A stretch of DNA of 64,000 nucleotides, taken from contig CP136066.1 of NCBI GenBank assembly GCA_032622095.1, positions 42,917,835-42,981,834 of the forward strand, written 5' to 3'. Source of the stretch: Siphonodentalium dalli. Taxonomy: Eukaryota; Mollusca; Scaphopoda; Gadilida; Siphonodentaliidae. The notes under the pieces are model-generated. The model saw only the letters and a program-made list of their open reading frames with translations, did no database searches and was not told the origin of the DNA. The position numbers and the translations under genes were made by a program. This document shows, piece after piece, positions 10,905 to 24,423 of this stretch (position 1 is its first letter; each line of letters starts with the position of its first letter).

Positions 10905-12411
10905 TGATGAATAGTCCCTACTTGGGGTCATATTCCAAGATGGCCACCGATATGTCAAAGGTCATAAAGGTCAAGGGCCATAAAGGTGAAAGGTCAATGT
11001 TGTTAAGGGGAAGGTCAAAGGTTTTGGTCCCAGATTCCAAGATGGCCGCTATCTAACCCTAACTCTAACCCTAATGCTAACCCTAACTTATATAGCTGCT
11101 ATATAACCCTAGCCGATATAGCTGCCACTAGCCGTAGGTCCCGACGGAGTTTTTTTTAGCAAATCCGAGATGGCTGCTATTTTTCACAAATTCAAGTCCA
11201 GATTTGTGTAATGTATAGTTGGCACGTATTTACCGAGGGCCCCCGCTAGCTCCCATATGGTTTACGTATATTTTCAGGTTTTATTCATATGTTCTAAAAT
11301 GTGGTTTCTGCTACAAGATTACCGTCGATCGAGGTAATCGTGAATAGTTGCATCCTGGATTTTGGAAAATTATTATATGGTATGTATGAACCCGAATTCC
11401 GAGTATTTTGATAGGTCACACGACCTATATCGGATTTAAAAAACAATTTGGGCATTTTGGGGTTCAGCTAACATTTTTTGAAAACCATTTGTTTTTTGCA
11501 TATTCGGGTTCGTCTTTTCGTTCCGAGTATTTTAATAGGCCACACGACATATATAGGGTTTAAAAAAAATTATGGTTTTTTGGGGTTCTGGTAGGTTCTG
11601 CTAGCATTTTGGGGGAAAACTGTATCTACGATATAGAAATGTTTTACGGAATTGAACTCGTCTTATCGTTTCGAGTCTTTTGACATATCACGCGGGCCGA
11701 ACAAAAATTGTTTTTTTTGGAACCCAAAAAAAAAACCTCCCAAAAAATAATTTTTTTTTCCCCCAATTTTTTTTATATATTCAGATATACACCTCTGGAA
11801 CGTAGATTGAACGCAAAACTATAAAAAAAAAAAATTCATCACGAAATTGAACAAAAACCTCCAAAAATATATTTTTTCATCACAAAAACCTCAGAAAAAC
11901 TAATTTTTCATTATAAAAATTCGGGTTCATACATACCATATAATAATTTCCCAAAATCCAGGATGCAACTATTCACGATTACCTCGATCGACGGTAATCT
12001 TGTAGCAGAAACCACATTTTAGAACATATGAATAAAACCTGAAATATATATGTAAACCACATGGGAGCTAGCGGGGGCCCTCGGTAAATACGTGCCAACT
12101 ATACATTACACAAATCTGGGCTTGAATTTGTGAAAAATAGCAGCCATCTCGGATTTGCTAAAATACTCCGTCGGGACCTACGGCTAGTGGCAGCTATATC
12201 GGCTAGGGTTAGATAGCAGCTATATAAGTTAGGGTTAGCATTAGGGTTAGAGTTAGGGTTAGATAGCGGCCATCTTGGAATCTGGGACCAAAACCTTTGA
12301 CCTTCCCCTTAACAACCTTGACCTTTCACCTTTATGGCCCTTGACCTTTATGACCTTTGACATATCGGCGGCCATCTTGGAATATGACCCCCAAGTAGGG
12401 ACTATTCATCA
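10905..12411. mobile_element. 1507-bp foldback element with about 490-bp arms and a 6-bp target duplication
   Basis: The termini tgatgaatagtccctacttg and its complement bound two long inverted arms (about 10905-11400 and 11925-12411) that remain closely matched. The direct repeat gacata flanks both ends (10899-10904 and 12412-12417), supporting transposition. Each arm contains ccaagatggccgc motifs, degenerate CCCTAA telomere-like units, and the block gattaccgtcgatcgaggta. The central part (11400-11925) has homopolymer-rich DNA with no transposase frame. The superfamily is not known. Confidence 0.85.
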
Positions 12412-12417
12412 GACATA

Positions 12418-13815
12418 GTAGATGTAGTAATTATTGTTATGCATGCTATTTTCCCACTTGTCCCTAATTAATTTACTGGACTCGTTATGTAACTTTCAAT
12501 ATAAACTGTACATGGGGGCTCTGGTGTTTGTTTATGTCCTATATCAGCCAGGTCAATGTATAGATACTCGACTAATGGAAATTGTGATGTTTACAAAAGA
12601 GAGATTTGAGAAAATTCGTTATAATAAGTTGAAATTAATGTTCCGGGGCATATATTTATTAGCAATCAAGTATGTTTTGTTGCATTTATGGGCTTATAAA
12701 ATTGTGAGTGGCCGCTGAGGATAGATTTTTTTTTCAAAGTTTAAGTAATATATGAGAATAATATCATATATGTTGTGAATTAAGGATAAGTGCCGATAAA
12801 AAGTTTTGAACGACAAGCTGAATTAGCGAGTATTTGTAAATATACAACGGATGAGAGCAATTGAAATGTCAGGCTAAGGCTGTGGCATGACATAAAAGTA
12901 AGCAACTTACAGTGATACGCAAAGCAGGGAAGGTTCAGCTAATGGTATATTGGCACCCATCACCAAGCTCAAAGGCAACAATTTTGGCCACACTATCAGC
13001 GTATCAGATAACTCAAAGGGGGTACACCCGACAATGATGACGCCTACAAAGGGAGCCACTAGAGGATGGGCTAACCCTGATAATGGTTCAATACCATAAT
13101 ATATTGCATAACGGATAGTGGCGGTGTATCAGAACAACGACCGGTCACCGCGGTACTCACAGTCTGCCTTGAAGTACAGGGGCTCATCACTAAATAGAAT
13201 ATGGGGCCACGTTACCTAAGCTGCTATAGCTTGTGATAATGCCCACATAGGTTGCTCATTGAATTCCGAAACGTGGTCATTCCAGCCTGTTCTCCAGAAA
13301 ATCTGCACACTATCTGCTAACAATAGAACGTGTTTTAGGTTTATAATCTGCTGAGAATTGCTTCATTTTGAGTCGATAATGTGCTGAAAATTTGAGCGTT
13401 CAGTCACATTATAGACTCATATGACACGATTCTAAGCAGATTATGTGCGCACAATGGCACATAGAAGGCCAACTCACGACTGTTCGTGTGTACGCTCTTT
13501 AACATGTGTTTTCAATGTGACCCGCGCCATAAAATGAAATAACGGACATGACTCCATGATCTGCTTATCTCATAATCAAATAATTACATAATGTATTCAC
13601 TATTCACTTTATAGGTCAATTATGTGCGTATTTGCGCGAGGAAATGTTCATTCATTCAGTCTATTCTCCTTAAAAGTTCACATTGAATCTATTTCAAAAC
13701 CACAAATAAGCCCATATCAGCATTAAATAATGTTAATGTGGGCTTAATTGTGTATTGAAATAAGTTCAATATGAGCTTATTGTCTGGATAACAGGCTGGT
13801 GAAACGGCTGTTTAA
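12418..13815. other. Intergenic, nothing recognised
   Basis: A 94-codon frame at 12434-12718 has a hydrophobic composition but no recognisable domain, and I do not support it as a gene. The rest shows no clear structure. Confidence 0.4.
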
Positions 13816-14040
13816 AGATGCATAGTTCAAATTAACGCTCCCAAATTACTATTTCTTTGGTTTTGGGGGTAAAATAATTTGATTAGAGTCGAGGAACCCA
13901 TCCATCAAAGCTCGAGTGATCAGACATCGATTTTTTCAATCTAACATTTTCCATCACCGGTACCTTTTGGCGGCCTGGCAAAAAGTCGACGAGAAGACGG
14001 TATCGGACCAAATTGCGGATGAAGATGGATAACTCTAAGC
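13816..14040. mobile_element. Truncated TTAA MITE relative, copy B
   Basis: Starting at aaagatgcatagttc, this segment shares the blocks tcgaggaacccatccatcaa and aattgcggatgaagatggat with the copies at 1661 and 63150. It lacks the right half. Confidence 0.6.
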
Positions 14041-16875
14041 TCTATGAGAACCTAAGTCGACTTAGCAGATTTACGCTCTTTTTAATGTGTTTTAACTGTG
14101 GCCCGCGCCATATATGGGAATAACGTATCATAAGTCTACTATGGGCGTATTTCAGAATCCAATAATGTCCACTATTAACCTATGTGAATATTTAGGTCCA
14201 ATATGAACATATTTGCACGAGGATATGCTGCAGGATATTATATACTTTCATTTTTGGGAAATATCTTACTGTAACGTATGTACGTGCTTACACGCTTGTA
14301 TGATAGTTGGCACGTAATTTCCTGATATGTTTAAAACCTGACACCAGTATAATGCAATTTACTACATGTGTGGTGGCAGTGGATCAGACAAGCGTTACGA
14401 TGGGACAGAACACTGCCTTGGAATTAATCTCTTTTAAAGCTTTTGTCTTCTACGGGGTCTTATGATAAAAATGTTTTGAGGGAAAACGCATTTATATTCC
14501 TGCACAGGCATGTAATTGACAAAAGCGCTTGAGTGACAGAGCTGATCACTCTTAAAACCCAGATACAATCTTCAAAGCTCACACTGAAGTTTTTAATAGC
14601 ACGCTGTTGTCACGCTTGGTGACGTTCAGAAATGTAAATAGTTTTATAATTAAGTGAAATATGTTATGATGCGCTGTGCACTTGTTCACGAGCACCTCAG
14701 GCCGTGCGCTATATATGTAGACTTTCGCATATATAGCACGTACATATTGCATATATGAATATATTACGATAACTTTTATCGAATATACAACACTTTGGTG
14801 TTAACCTTACGCAAATGGTGGCTGACGTCACAGATACACAATTATGATAATTCAAACTGAGGTAACAGATAAGAAGTTATGATTTATAACATGCGTAACT
14901 ACACACAATGACATTGATTGACGCTATATGAAGATCGTTATATTATTTACTGTACAAATCCTAGTATGTGTTAATGGATAATTGATATACATGTACATGA
15001 TAAATCAATGTATACATTTCCACACAGCATGATCACTGTCCACCCACCAGTATTATGCGGAAAATTATTATGGCAAATTTATTTTACGCCGTTTTTCTTT
15101 TCTCCTTGTTGACTTTCTAAATGTCATTGTGTTCAATCTGCCAGTGCATTACTGACTTTGTCTTTGTCATTCGAGTGTCTATGTGTTATCTTCCCCTGGC
15201 AGTCATGTTACCTCGTCCGACCAGGGACGTTGGTTCAGGGGGTTCATATTGTCTACCCCCACCCCCAACTTTGGTAATAATTTCATGCCTCATAACAAAG
15301 CAATTGGAAATTTGACAACACATACATGTTGAAATTGTTATCATTGTCTAAGTTTGCAACCAGTGATTAGTGTGGAATGTTTTGTTTAGACCAACAGTAC
15401 CATATCTATTTTCTACTTTTTGTAAATATTTTGGTCTGAAATGACCATCAGTTAGAAATTTTCTGGAAAGTTTGTGGTATTAGTTTAATTTTTAAATTGC
15501 AACACAGGATTTTGGTCTGTTTCAAGGGGGGTGCCTTTGGAAACTTCAAGGTGGACACCCCAAACTAGACCATCTAGTCACGTCCATTGACCCGACAGTC
15601 ACTTACCAATAACGGCAACACATAATACAGATATCCACTTAAAGATCCACCGTCCCATTTGGCACAAAATTTGACAAAATTTCTTTGGCCAATTCTCAGG
15701 TTACTATTGAAAATAATAACGAAAAATACTTTGAAATCAACATCATATTCTTGTGGTATAGGAATCGCACATAATCATCCATATAACACTCGTACGCGAG
15801 AATGCACTTTGTTATCTGCTGCTTTTGGGCAACGGAAGCAATAGGGTCACAAAACTGAAAAATGTGTTAAAATTACCTCTTTTGAAAGTCAATATAATTA
15901 AGGCCATATACAAATGCAGGAGTGAGACAAATAGAAAGTAAATAGACTAAAATAACCGATAATTATAGTTCCACGTGGAAAGGAGATACGGGGTTCCATT
16001 AGGGTAATTGCTATGTTCAATAAGTCTTTATGGTAAATAAATGTCGTATGTTTTGGATTATACTAAGCCGGTGCGACCCCCTCAACCGAAATGGTTTACG
16101 GATCAACCCATTAAACTGAATATATAACAATTCGTCGTGTGGAAACCAAAATGTTCTATCTCACATTGACCAATTGTGTGGGAAATCGACGATGAAGGTA
16201 TAGTACCATCGTTACCCCACTAAATGAAGGTTGGGGTTGTCGGTCATGATGTCGGTTGGTAGATATTACCAAATCCTCCATTCAGTTGAAATTTTACGTG
16301 CGAACATACCTTGATATTTGAACAATAAGGGGAAATGTGTTTGGAGATAGAACTTTTTGCTACAAAAATGCCGATTTGTGTCAGGACCAGAGTACACTTG
16401 GACATATGACATTTTGGTCCATATAACTTCTCAAATTTGATTAATACCAGGAGGCACTTATCCCAGCCATGGGGTGGAAACATGACAAAAAATCCCCATG
16501 TGGAACAGTTTTGTTTCTGAAGGTGTAAAAGGACAGAACGTACAGCACTTCGCTGATTTTAAATCACGAGTTTAAGGAAAAATGCACCTAACTTTCTGGG
16601 GCAATCTACTACTATACTCAACAGAAAATATCAAATAAAATAATTACTATGAGTCAAGATTGACAGATTGATACACTCACATACACACAAAACCACATAT
16701 AACAACCTGCTAATTATAAGGACAGTGCTGGAGCTTGAGCCATTTAATCATGCTCACTATAATTACCATGTTATTTTACATCATTCATAGAGTACATTAG
16801 TGTATTTTGGACTGATCCATGACTCAAATTCATTCATTTGTTGCATATTTTCTGTTTAATAGATTAGGGTCGACC
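14041..16875. other. Intergenic, one short hairpin
   Basis: A small hairpin at about 14693-14742 pairs gtgcgctatatatg with catatatagcacgtac. Otherwise there is no gene, repeat array or RNA gene that I can support in this 2.8-kb stretch. Confidence 0.4.
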
Positions 16876-16879
16876 CTAT

Positions 16880-19800
16880 AAATGACTGGATTTATGTCTC
16901 CACTTGAGTGAGCATACTGTAGAGCTATTTATAACCAAGTACCGTCGCCCGGTGTGACTAATTACTGCCCGTGCAAGCCCGGGCAAGTCCGTACACGCCA
17001 GGACACGCCCGGGCAGGCCAGGGCGGCCACATGAGCCCATGGGCAGCATAATATGTTGTCTTATGGTAGTATAATAAATACGAAGCATATAGATTGTGAA
17101 AATTTACTTGCTGCGTCATCCGCCGGCGGGTTTATTAACCCCTTATTTGCCGATATTGACTCGAAGAACCCGGGAGAGCCAGGGCAGACCCAGCGACCAG
17201 ATCACTTTATATATCGATGACTAACTGTATCCATACACATATTAAACGTAAACATAAATGCCGATATTGGCTAAAAGAACCCAAAGATGCCCGAGCAGAC
17301 CCAGAAACTCGACCACACTATATATTGATGAATAAGATACCTATTTTAAACGTAAGCGATGAAGATTTAATCACCGTCTCGTTCAAGACCTGGTTCATTA
17401 ACCCCTTAAATGACCATATGGGTCAGAAGAAAGCACGAAAGAGCCTGGGATAGCCCGGTCACACCCAGAGACCGCATCAAACTATATATCGATCATTGCT
17501 AATGGTAGCGATACACTAAATGTAAACTGTGAAGATTGACTCGTCATTTTGCTTACGACCGGGTTCATTTGCATGCCCTTTAAATGACGACAAGGGCCAA
17601 AGAAGCGAGCCTGTTTAACCCGGGCGGACCCATGCGGACAGTATAATATACGAAGCCTTGTGGTAGTAAAATGCATATGTTGTGAAAAACTACTTGCTGT
17701 GTCATCCAACGCCGGTGTTATTGACCCAACTCTATTTATTATTTGATCTGGAGTTCACGATCCCGTGCTAAAATATGTTTCAGATTGTTGACCAATTTGC
17801 GACATTGACCCATCGAGGGCTGCATTAAACAGCGATGAGAGTAGTCCTATTTTCCTTATGAATATATACATACATGTATATACCGATTTTGGGATATAGT
17901 CAGATATCGCTCATATTACTCCCAGTGTCAGAAACAGCGTGTCGCACATGGCAGCTGTCCTTGTGATATAACCAACGATCCAACGTTTTGTCTCTTGATT
18001 TGAATAGAATAGTCCTTTCTATGTATTTTGATGTAAACATTAGGACCGATTGTTCTGCATGTAAAAATGTTATATCGGACTATTTACTCCAACAACTTGC
18101 ATGTTGTTTCACTGCTAACAAACTGTCATTGTTCACATTACGAGAGGCTGTCAAGAAATATATATTGGATCTATTTGTGTGTGCTCTACTATATGTATAA
18201 CACCCCATTATTATGGGTATAACATCTTTCTGTTAGAGATCAAAACACTTTCCACTATAGGTATACATGTATAAATGCCGACGCATTTCCCAATGGAAAG
18301 TGACCTACCTACATTATAGTTTGGAATAATACGATACGAAAATAATATTCCGCGCTCTTCTGATCCACATCTTCATTTAAGGGGTTAGCGAACCCTGAAC
18401 GAGATGGCTTGTCAGTATTCGCAGTTACGCAGCTGGGTTCTTTTAAACAATATCGGCAATACAGTGGTTAACAAAAACGGTGATGGGTGGCACGGCAAGT
18501 AAATTTTCATTGCCCATGCATCCTACTACCATAATGCATCATGTTATACTGTCCACGGGTCCATGGGTCGCCAGCGCTTGTCCGATATATCTCGTGATCT
18601 TCTAACACATACCGCCATTTAAGGGGTTAATGAACCCGCCCATAAACGAGATGGCGAGTCAATCTTCCCCGTTTAAACTTAGTCATCAACATAGAGTTTG
18701 ATCTGCTCTCTGGGTCATCCCACCGAGTCCCGGGTTCTTTTAGTGGAGTAGATTAAGTTCAGTGTTCAAGGCAATTGTTAAAATTGTAAATAAAGCATAA
18801 AAGTTTGCCCATATTTACACATTCACTAACTTGTTGATATTAGACATGGAGCCACTCTGAAACTTCAATTTAATTTAAAGAGCGTTTCGTGATTATATAC
18901 TTTATTAAATGTCGCAATTAATCTTACTATGAAATAAGCGATTTAAAATAAGACATATTCAGTCATTATGACTCTGCTAGATATAATGCCACATGTCTAT
19001 GGTAAAACTGGGACTCCTCGTCCAAGATGGCCAAAAAATGGCAACTGAAAGAGTCAATTTGGCGTTTTTTCACCAACATCTTCTAGATCATTTTCTGCTG
19101 TATGTAACTGGTTTGGAAATGTGACTTTATTTGGTATTTTTAATGTTAAATGACAATTGAAGCAATGAAATATGCCATTCGTGGGATCCCAGTCCCTTCC
19201 GATCCCTCAATAAATCGATTTTTACACCAAGAATCACCGTTAGGATTCTAGTCATATTTTAAGAAGAAATGGACATAACGGTGCACAGTAAGTGAGGAAT
19301 ACCATTGCTTATGAATATTTCAAATCAATGGAACAAAAATTGTCACATGTTATTGGGCCAGAGTAGGCATATAATTAGTCATTTTTAGCCAAAGTGACAA
19401 TTTTGATTCCATTGGGTTAATATAGACACAAGTAATTGTATGCACCACTTGCATTGTACAGTTCTGCTCATTTCTTGTTGAAATTTGACTAGGATAAAAA
19501 AAAAATGAATTTTTTGTGAAATTTTATACTGAATTCTGTAAAAATGATTTTTTAAGGATTTGAAGGGGATGGAACCACATAAATGACATATTCCATTGCT
19601 ACAATGAACAGCTAACATGAACACCACAAAATAAAGTCACAGCTGAAACTGATATAGAATATATTAGTGAAAAAATGTCAAATTGTCCACTTACGACTGC
19701 TATTTTGAGGGCCATCTTGCCTAAAAAATGTATCATCATATCTCGCAGAGTCATACTTACTGTATATGCCTAATTTTCAATTGCATATTCCATGGTAATA

Positions 19801-20460
19801 GTAATGGCGACATTATAGTAAATTATATAAGTATGATACGCTCTTTAAATTCGGGAAATCCCTTAAAAGAAATTTTAAAGTGAAATTTCAGCGTGGTTCC
19901 ATACCTAATATCAATTAGTATGTAAATATGTACATATGAGCACAATTTCATACTTTAGTCATAAAGTGAACAAATTTGTTACCAATCTATTCAACTATTT
20001 AGCCAATATCGGAATGTAAAGGGTTAATAAAACCGGCGGTGGATGACATATCAAATAAACTTTCGCAACCTATACTTAGTATGTACATGTATCCCACTAC
20101 CATAAGGCATCATATTATGTTGTACACAGGCAGCCCGGGCTCTCTTGTGTTCTTCTGGCGCATATCGTCATTTAAGGGGTGAATGCAGCCGGTCGTGAAC
20201 GAGATGGCGAGTCAATCTTCACAGTATATCTTTAGTAAGTGCATCGCTACCATTAGTCATCAATATATAATCTGATCGGGTCCCTGTGTGCCCGGACTCT
20301 CCCGGGTTCTTTTAGTCAATATCGGTATTTAAAGACTCCATAAACCCGCCGGTTGATGACATAGCAAGTCAATTTTCATAATATATGCTTATTTTGTATC
20401 ATACTAACATGCATAAGCCATCATATTAAACTGTCCGGGTTATGTGATCCAGCTTATCTG
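16880..20460. mobile_element. Large foldback region, arms 16880-17760 and 18350-20460
   Basis: The left part repeats units containing ttaaccccttaaatgacg, agaacccgggagagcc, atatatcgatgactaa and cgccggcgggtttatt. The right part contains the same blocks inverted (for example cccgggttcttttagtcaat and aacccgccggttgatgac). The right arm is interrupted by a separate foldback at 19016-19740. A related inverted fragment lies at 25764-25870. The exact outer ends and any target duplication were not determined. Confidence 0.65.
19016..19740. mobile_element. Diverged foldback nested in the larger one
   Basis: Arms 19016-19380 and 19385-19740 are imperfect inverted copies, recognised by ccaagatggcca, atcttctagatca, tgactttatttggtatt, ccttccgatccctcaa and gattctagtcatatt. 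The same blocks occur in order in the giant foldback arms at 58.3, 61.9 and 32.5 kb, so this is an older member of that family lacking the central array. Confidence 0.65.
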
Positions 20461-21200
20461 GGTACTGTTACTGTTACTGTTACTTAGTATAGTATATTTA
20501 CTAGATATTATTATTATTTCATTCACAGGATGTTCATACACTTGGATATTGGCTTTCCCCGTTTTATTCACAGGATTTTTATACACCTGTTAATCTGGTG
20601 ATTATTCCTGTATATGGTCCCGGGTTGATTATTTACCTACCTCTCGTGTTTCCTGTTTACAATCTGCATTTAACTTTAAATTGGATGTTGGCTTTTCCCG
20701 CTTTTTATATCTCAGGGTGTTCATACATCTGTTTTGTCCTTTTCTGTCACCCTGTATATGTCCCCAATATGATATACACCTGCCTCTCGTGTATCTTGCT
20801 GCTATATTTGCGCGTGGTTTTCTTGCACATGTACGTTACATGTATTATGCCATCTATCGACACGACCATAGCGTTACCTTCCTGGCTATCAAAAGGTGTG
20901 TAGGCTTATATAGCAGCACAATATTCTGACTACATGTGTTTGGTTTATTCCGTTCTGTCGAAATTCTCAAAAAACAGTGACTTTTTGCTGAATTTTGAGG
21001 AGCTAGGTGAAATAATCGTAAATAACACAACAGTAATGTTGTTAAGAGCGTGACGTAATCACGCTATCACAATGTATGCGGTATTTATCCACCTCCTACC
21101 CCTCTCTACTATACATATAAAGCGAATTAGATAATCCACGCCTATATCCGTCTGCTAGACAGATAAACCATCACCTACTAGACAGATACACTTAATAATA
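20461..21200. other. Intergenic with a short microsatellite
   Basis: A (tactgt)n microsatellite lies at 20463-20485. A loose roughly 170-bp duplication spans 20525-20860 (ttggctttcccc, gttcatacacttg, tgcctctcgtg). Overlapping hydrophobic frames at 20598-20929 mirror it and are not supported as genes. Confidence 0.4.
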
Positions 21201-21374
21201 TGCGAGGGAGAAATTTTACAAGAACTTGGACCAGTTAACCTCCTTTGTTAGTGACAGCGACCTTAGAAACATCAACATCCACAACGTATTTTCGAACAAT
21301 CGATGGCGACATCTTTCTAAAAGATCAAACGATGCGCCACAAAACGCACTCAAATAGACCTTTTCAGTGCTCAG

Positions 21375-21930
21375 TTGGTGAAGTCTATACAAAAAAATAA
21401 TAAGTTTGAACAACAAAAAAGAGACATACATGAATTAAAGAAAATACTGAAAACATCGATCACCGAGAAATTACAAACTCCAATACATACGGACGACCAG
21501 TTAAAAAACATTGGCGAGAAGAAAGATTGCAATGTCGTTTTGGCAAATGTACCGGAGCCAACGACAGATGGTGATTCTGATGATTCGCGCAAAGAAGATT
21601 GGAAAACCCTTTCAAAAATAGTACGGAAAATGACTAAGTGTAATGACGATGATGTTCTGTCATTTTACAGAATAGGTAGTATAGTAGAAAACAAAAATCG
21701 ACCAGTTAAATGTCAGGACATATATACGAGATCAAATGATCAGTGATGCGGTAAGATACAATATATATAAATGTACACAACCAAGGCCATCAAAAGTATA
21801 CATCAACAAAGACCACACACGATTCGAAATGGGAACACTTTACAAACTACGAACTCAACTAAAGAACAGAACAAAGAATTATCAAAAAAAGACCTTCCGT
21901 TTGGAAGAAGGACAAATTGTAGAATGTTAA
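21375..21930 (+). pseudogene. Degraded LINE-type ORF1-like fragment with an RRM-like part
   Basis: The first frame (21375-21746) begins with a Lys/Gln-rich coiled-coil-like stretch. It continues into a pattern with NVVLANVPEP, then DVLSFYRIG and NRPVKCQ, which resembles the RRM-like region of non-LTR retrotransposon ORF1 proteins (NVVI-GVPE, RxG, RPxxV). A second frame (21736-21930) carries VYINKDHTRFE and a LYKLRTQL stretch, matching the usual downstream segment. The two are offset, so the fragment is frameshifted. No reverse transcriptase or endonuclease follows. The family is assigned by pattern only. Confidence 0.5.
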
Positions 21931-24423
21931 AGTTAGTATTTGTGTTTTATTATTGTGATAATAAAAAAGTTGAATATTCATGTAAATACGGGAACTAAGA
22001 GTCAGTCAGACTCGTTCCTAATTAAGTAATGATGATGGTGATGGTGATAACTTTACCTAGCAATTGGCAGTTTGTTACTATAAAGTATACGATATTCTTC
22101 CGTGAGCTGGTGCATTTGGACTGCCGATCTTGGTGCTAGTGCTCCGGGCGCAGGCATGTCAATTATTGTCAGGTCTATATAATATAAGATGCCACATATA
22201 TCTTGAGTTGTCATATCTCAATGATGATGCAAATATCTGCTATAGTGGTGCACTCAAATTAATTTTATTGAAAGGCAGTGCTTTTGTTCTTGTGCATTCA
22301 CTGATCGTTCATTTTGGGCGTTTCTTTGCGATGTGTGTCCGCACAAGTGACGCCATTTCCATGGTGCTGTATACTTCAATGTTCAAACTGAAGTAGAGAA
22401 ATGTGAATATAATTGTTTTTTAATTAATTTGATTTGACTAGAGTATACTACATTGTACAGTGGCTCAAAACCACACGCCCTTAGGTGAAATGTAAGTAGA
22501 GCGTGCATAATATCCGATTATGCTATAAATTCTAATTGTGTAACAGCTGTTATGCTATATCAGGCGACTGCAATACATTACGGCGGTTCTCTTGTGTGTG
22601 GATATTTTCGATGATTTGAGTCGAATTAGTCTTTCTCAACAAATAACTTATACAACCATAAAAGGTAAGCATTTTTCGTAATATATTTCATTGCTGTGAG
22701 GAGCGGAGCACAAAAAATGAGATATACATGGTTCATCTTTCTGTGTGCTCATCACACCAGTTTCGACAAAGATTGTTTTCGATTGATCAGAATCAGAATT
22801 TAATTAATCTCAAATCGTCGTACATGTTGACATAACAGAGATATATATAGATGTTGACATAATCATATTCATATTGCACATGCGTGCGTATATACTCACT
22901 AAGGTTTATACGCATTATGTTAAACTTATCAATAGCGGAAAGTCGAGAGCGACTATTGGGGGGGGGGGGGGGGGGTAGATCAAAGGGTCTTCAGATTGAG
23001 GGTAGTATGTGGGGGTGGGGGTGAATCAGCGCTATATTGGATATATACATAGGGAAGTTGATTGCAGAGAATCATGTGTTTGGAGTGTCATATATAGAGT
23101 GGACAATTTCCTTAACATGTGAGCGTGATTGTGTGTGCGTGGGGGGGGGGGGGGGGTTAGTATGTACCTACAAGTACGAGTAGCAATGGAAATAAATCAA
23201 GTTCCGGGTCATATATACTCGACACTGTATAAACATATATATAGATGGGATTGGAGTTGTGCCTCAGGGAGATTCCATTATCAGCTGGACTTCGTATATA
23301 AATTTCGCCAGATTCGTTATTGTTCTTTTATTATTTGATGTGAAAAGGGCGTTCAGTATTTATGCGGAAAAGTATAGCCTATAAAGAATTCCGTTGTCTT
23401 TCAGTCAAATATTTGGGTAAAATCTGATTTCCCACCGCGACTTCAGCTTGTGACAAAATGTTGGACCTCTCTAATTCAATCAGAATCTTGTTTTGTAATC
23501 CCTGATCGGATATTTTGCTTTGACATTCTTGTTGATTTTCGAATGAAAAGTAACGGCGAAATATGTCGAAACGTCTTATCTTGACAACAAATTCAACTGA
23601 ATAACTCTGGCAAAAAGTCGTAACAACATATTTTTACGTGAATACTCACAGCATATGATGTCGGCTATAGGGATCAATTTATATATTCTCAAAGAGTGAG
23701 TTTTTGTCTGGCTTCTGACATTAGTTATATACTCTTTACAAACAACAGTGAAATGAAAATAATTATGTGTTTTATAGCTCTACTGAAAACTTTATCAAGT
23801 TCCCGGACCCTTTCTTTCGGTGGCGGATATATAGTTTTGGCTAACACTCGAAACTTGTCAGTTGCGCAATGAGATGTGGTTATTTGAAATAAAATAAAAT
23901 CAATTAATCGACATGTTTACTATAGCCCATTAGCACATACTGATTATTTTCGCGCCTGTGCGAGATGCATCAAGTCGACAACACGAGGCATAACATTTGG
24001 GATAAAACAGTGCCTTACTCTGTACTGATTAGTGATCGACTACCGTGCGAGATGAAATAAAATAGTTTAAATATCAATCAATCAAGTTTATTGTCTGTTA
24101 AATCAATTAATGACATTTAGACAACATTAAGTAACATATGTACATAGAATTTACAGATTACCCGCGTGCAGGCAGCCGCGCGAGCGAACTACAGCTGCAC
24201 ATAATACTTGGAAATCCAAACAATGCACGCAGCTCCAATCTACCCACGACTACCAACCACCGTGGTAACACCCTCATTCCCACCATCCATGCCATACCAC
24301 ATCACCAGGCGCCTTGGTGGAGCACATCCCGCTCCACACGAGACAAATGCACTGTGTAGAGAGGGGCCCGATCGACCCAGGCATCCCTCCGCGGCACCGC
24401 AGAGCTGATGCGCTTTTTCTGAC
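21931..24423. other. Intergenic with short microsatellites and G-tracts
   Basis: A gatggt-type microsatellite lies at 22027-22050. Two G-runs, at 22949-22968 and 23141-23157, could form quadruplex structures or simply be slippage tracts. No gene was recognised. Confidence 0.45.

Noticed and set aside
20598-20929. Hydrophobic overlapping frames as a membrane protein
   Set aside because: They follow a loose DNA duplication, with two overlapping frames of similar composition and no start or splice evidence.
22949-22973. G-run as a regulatory quadruplex
   Set aside because: There is no gene near it. Similar homopolymer runs occur at 23141, 34268, 42217, 58100 and 63108, so slippage is the simpler explanation.
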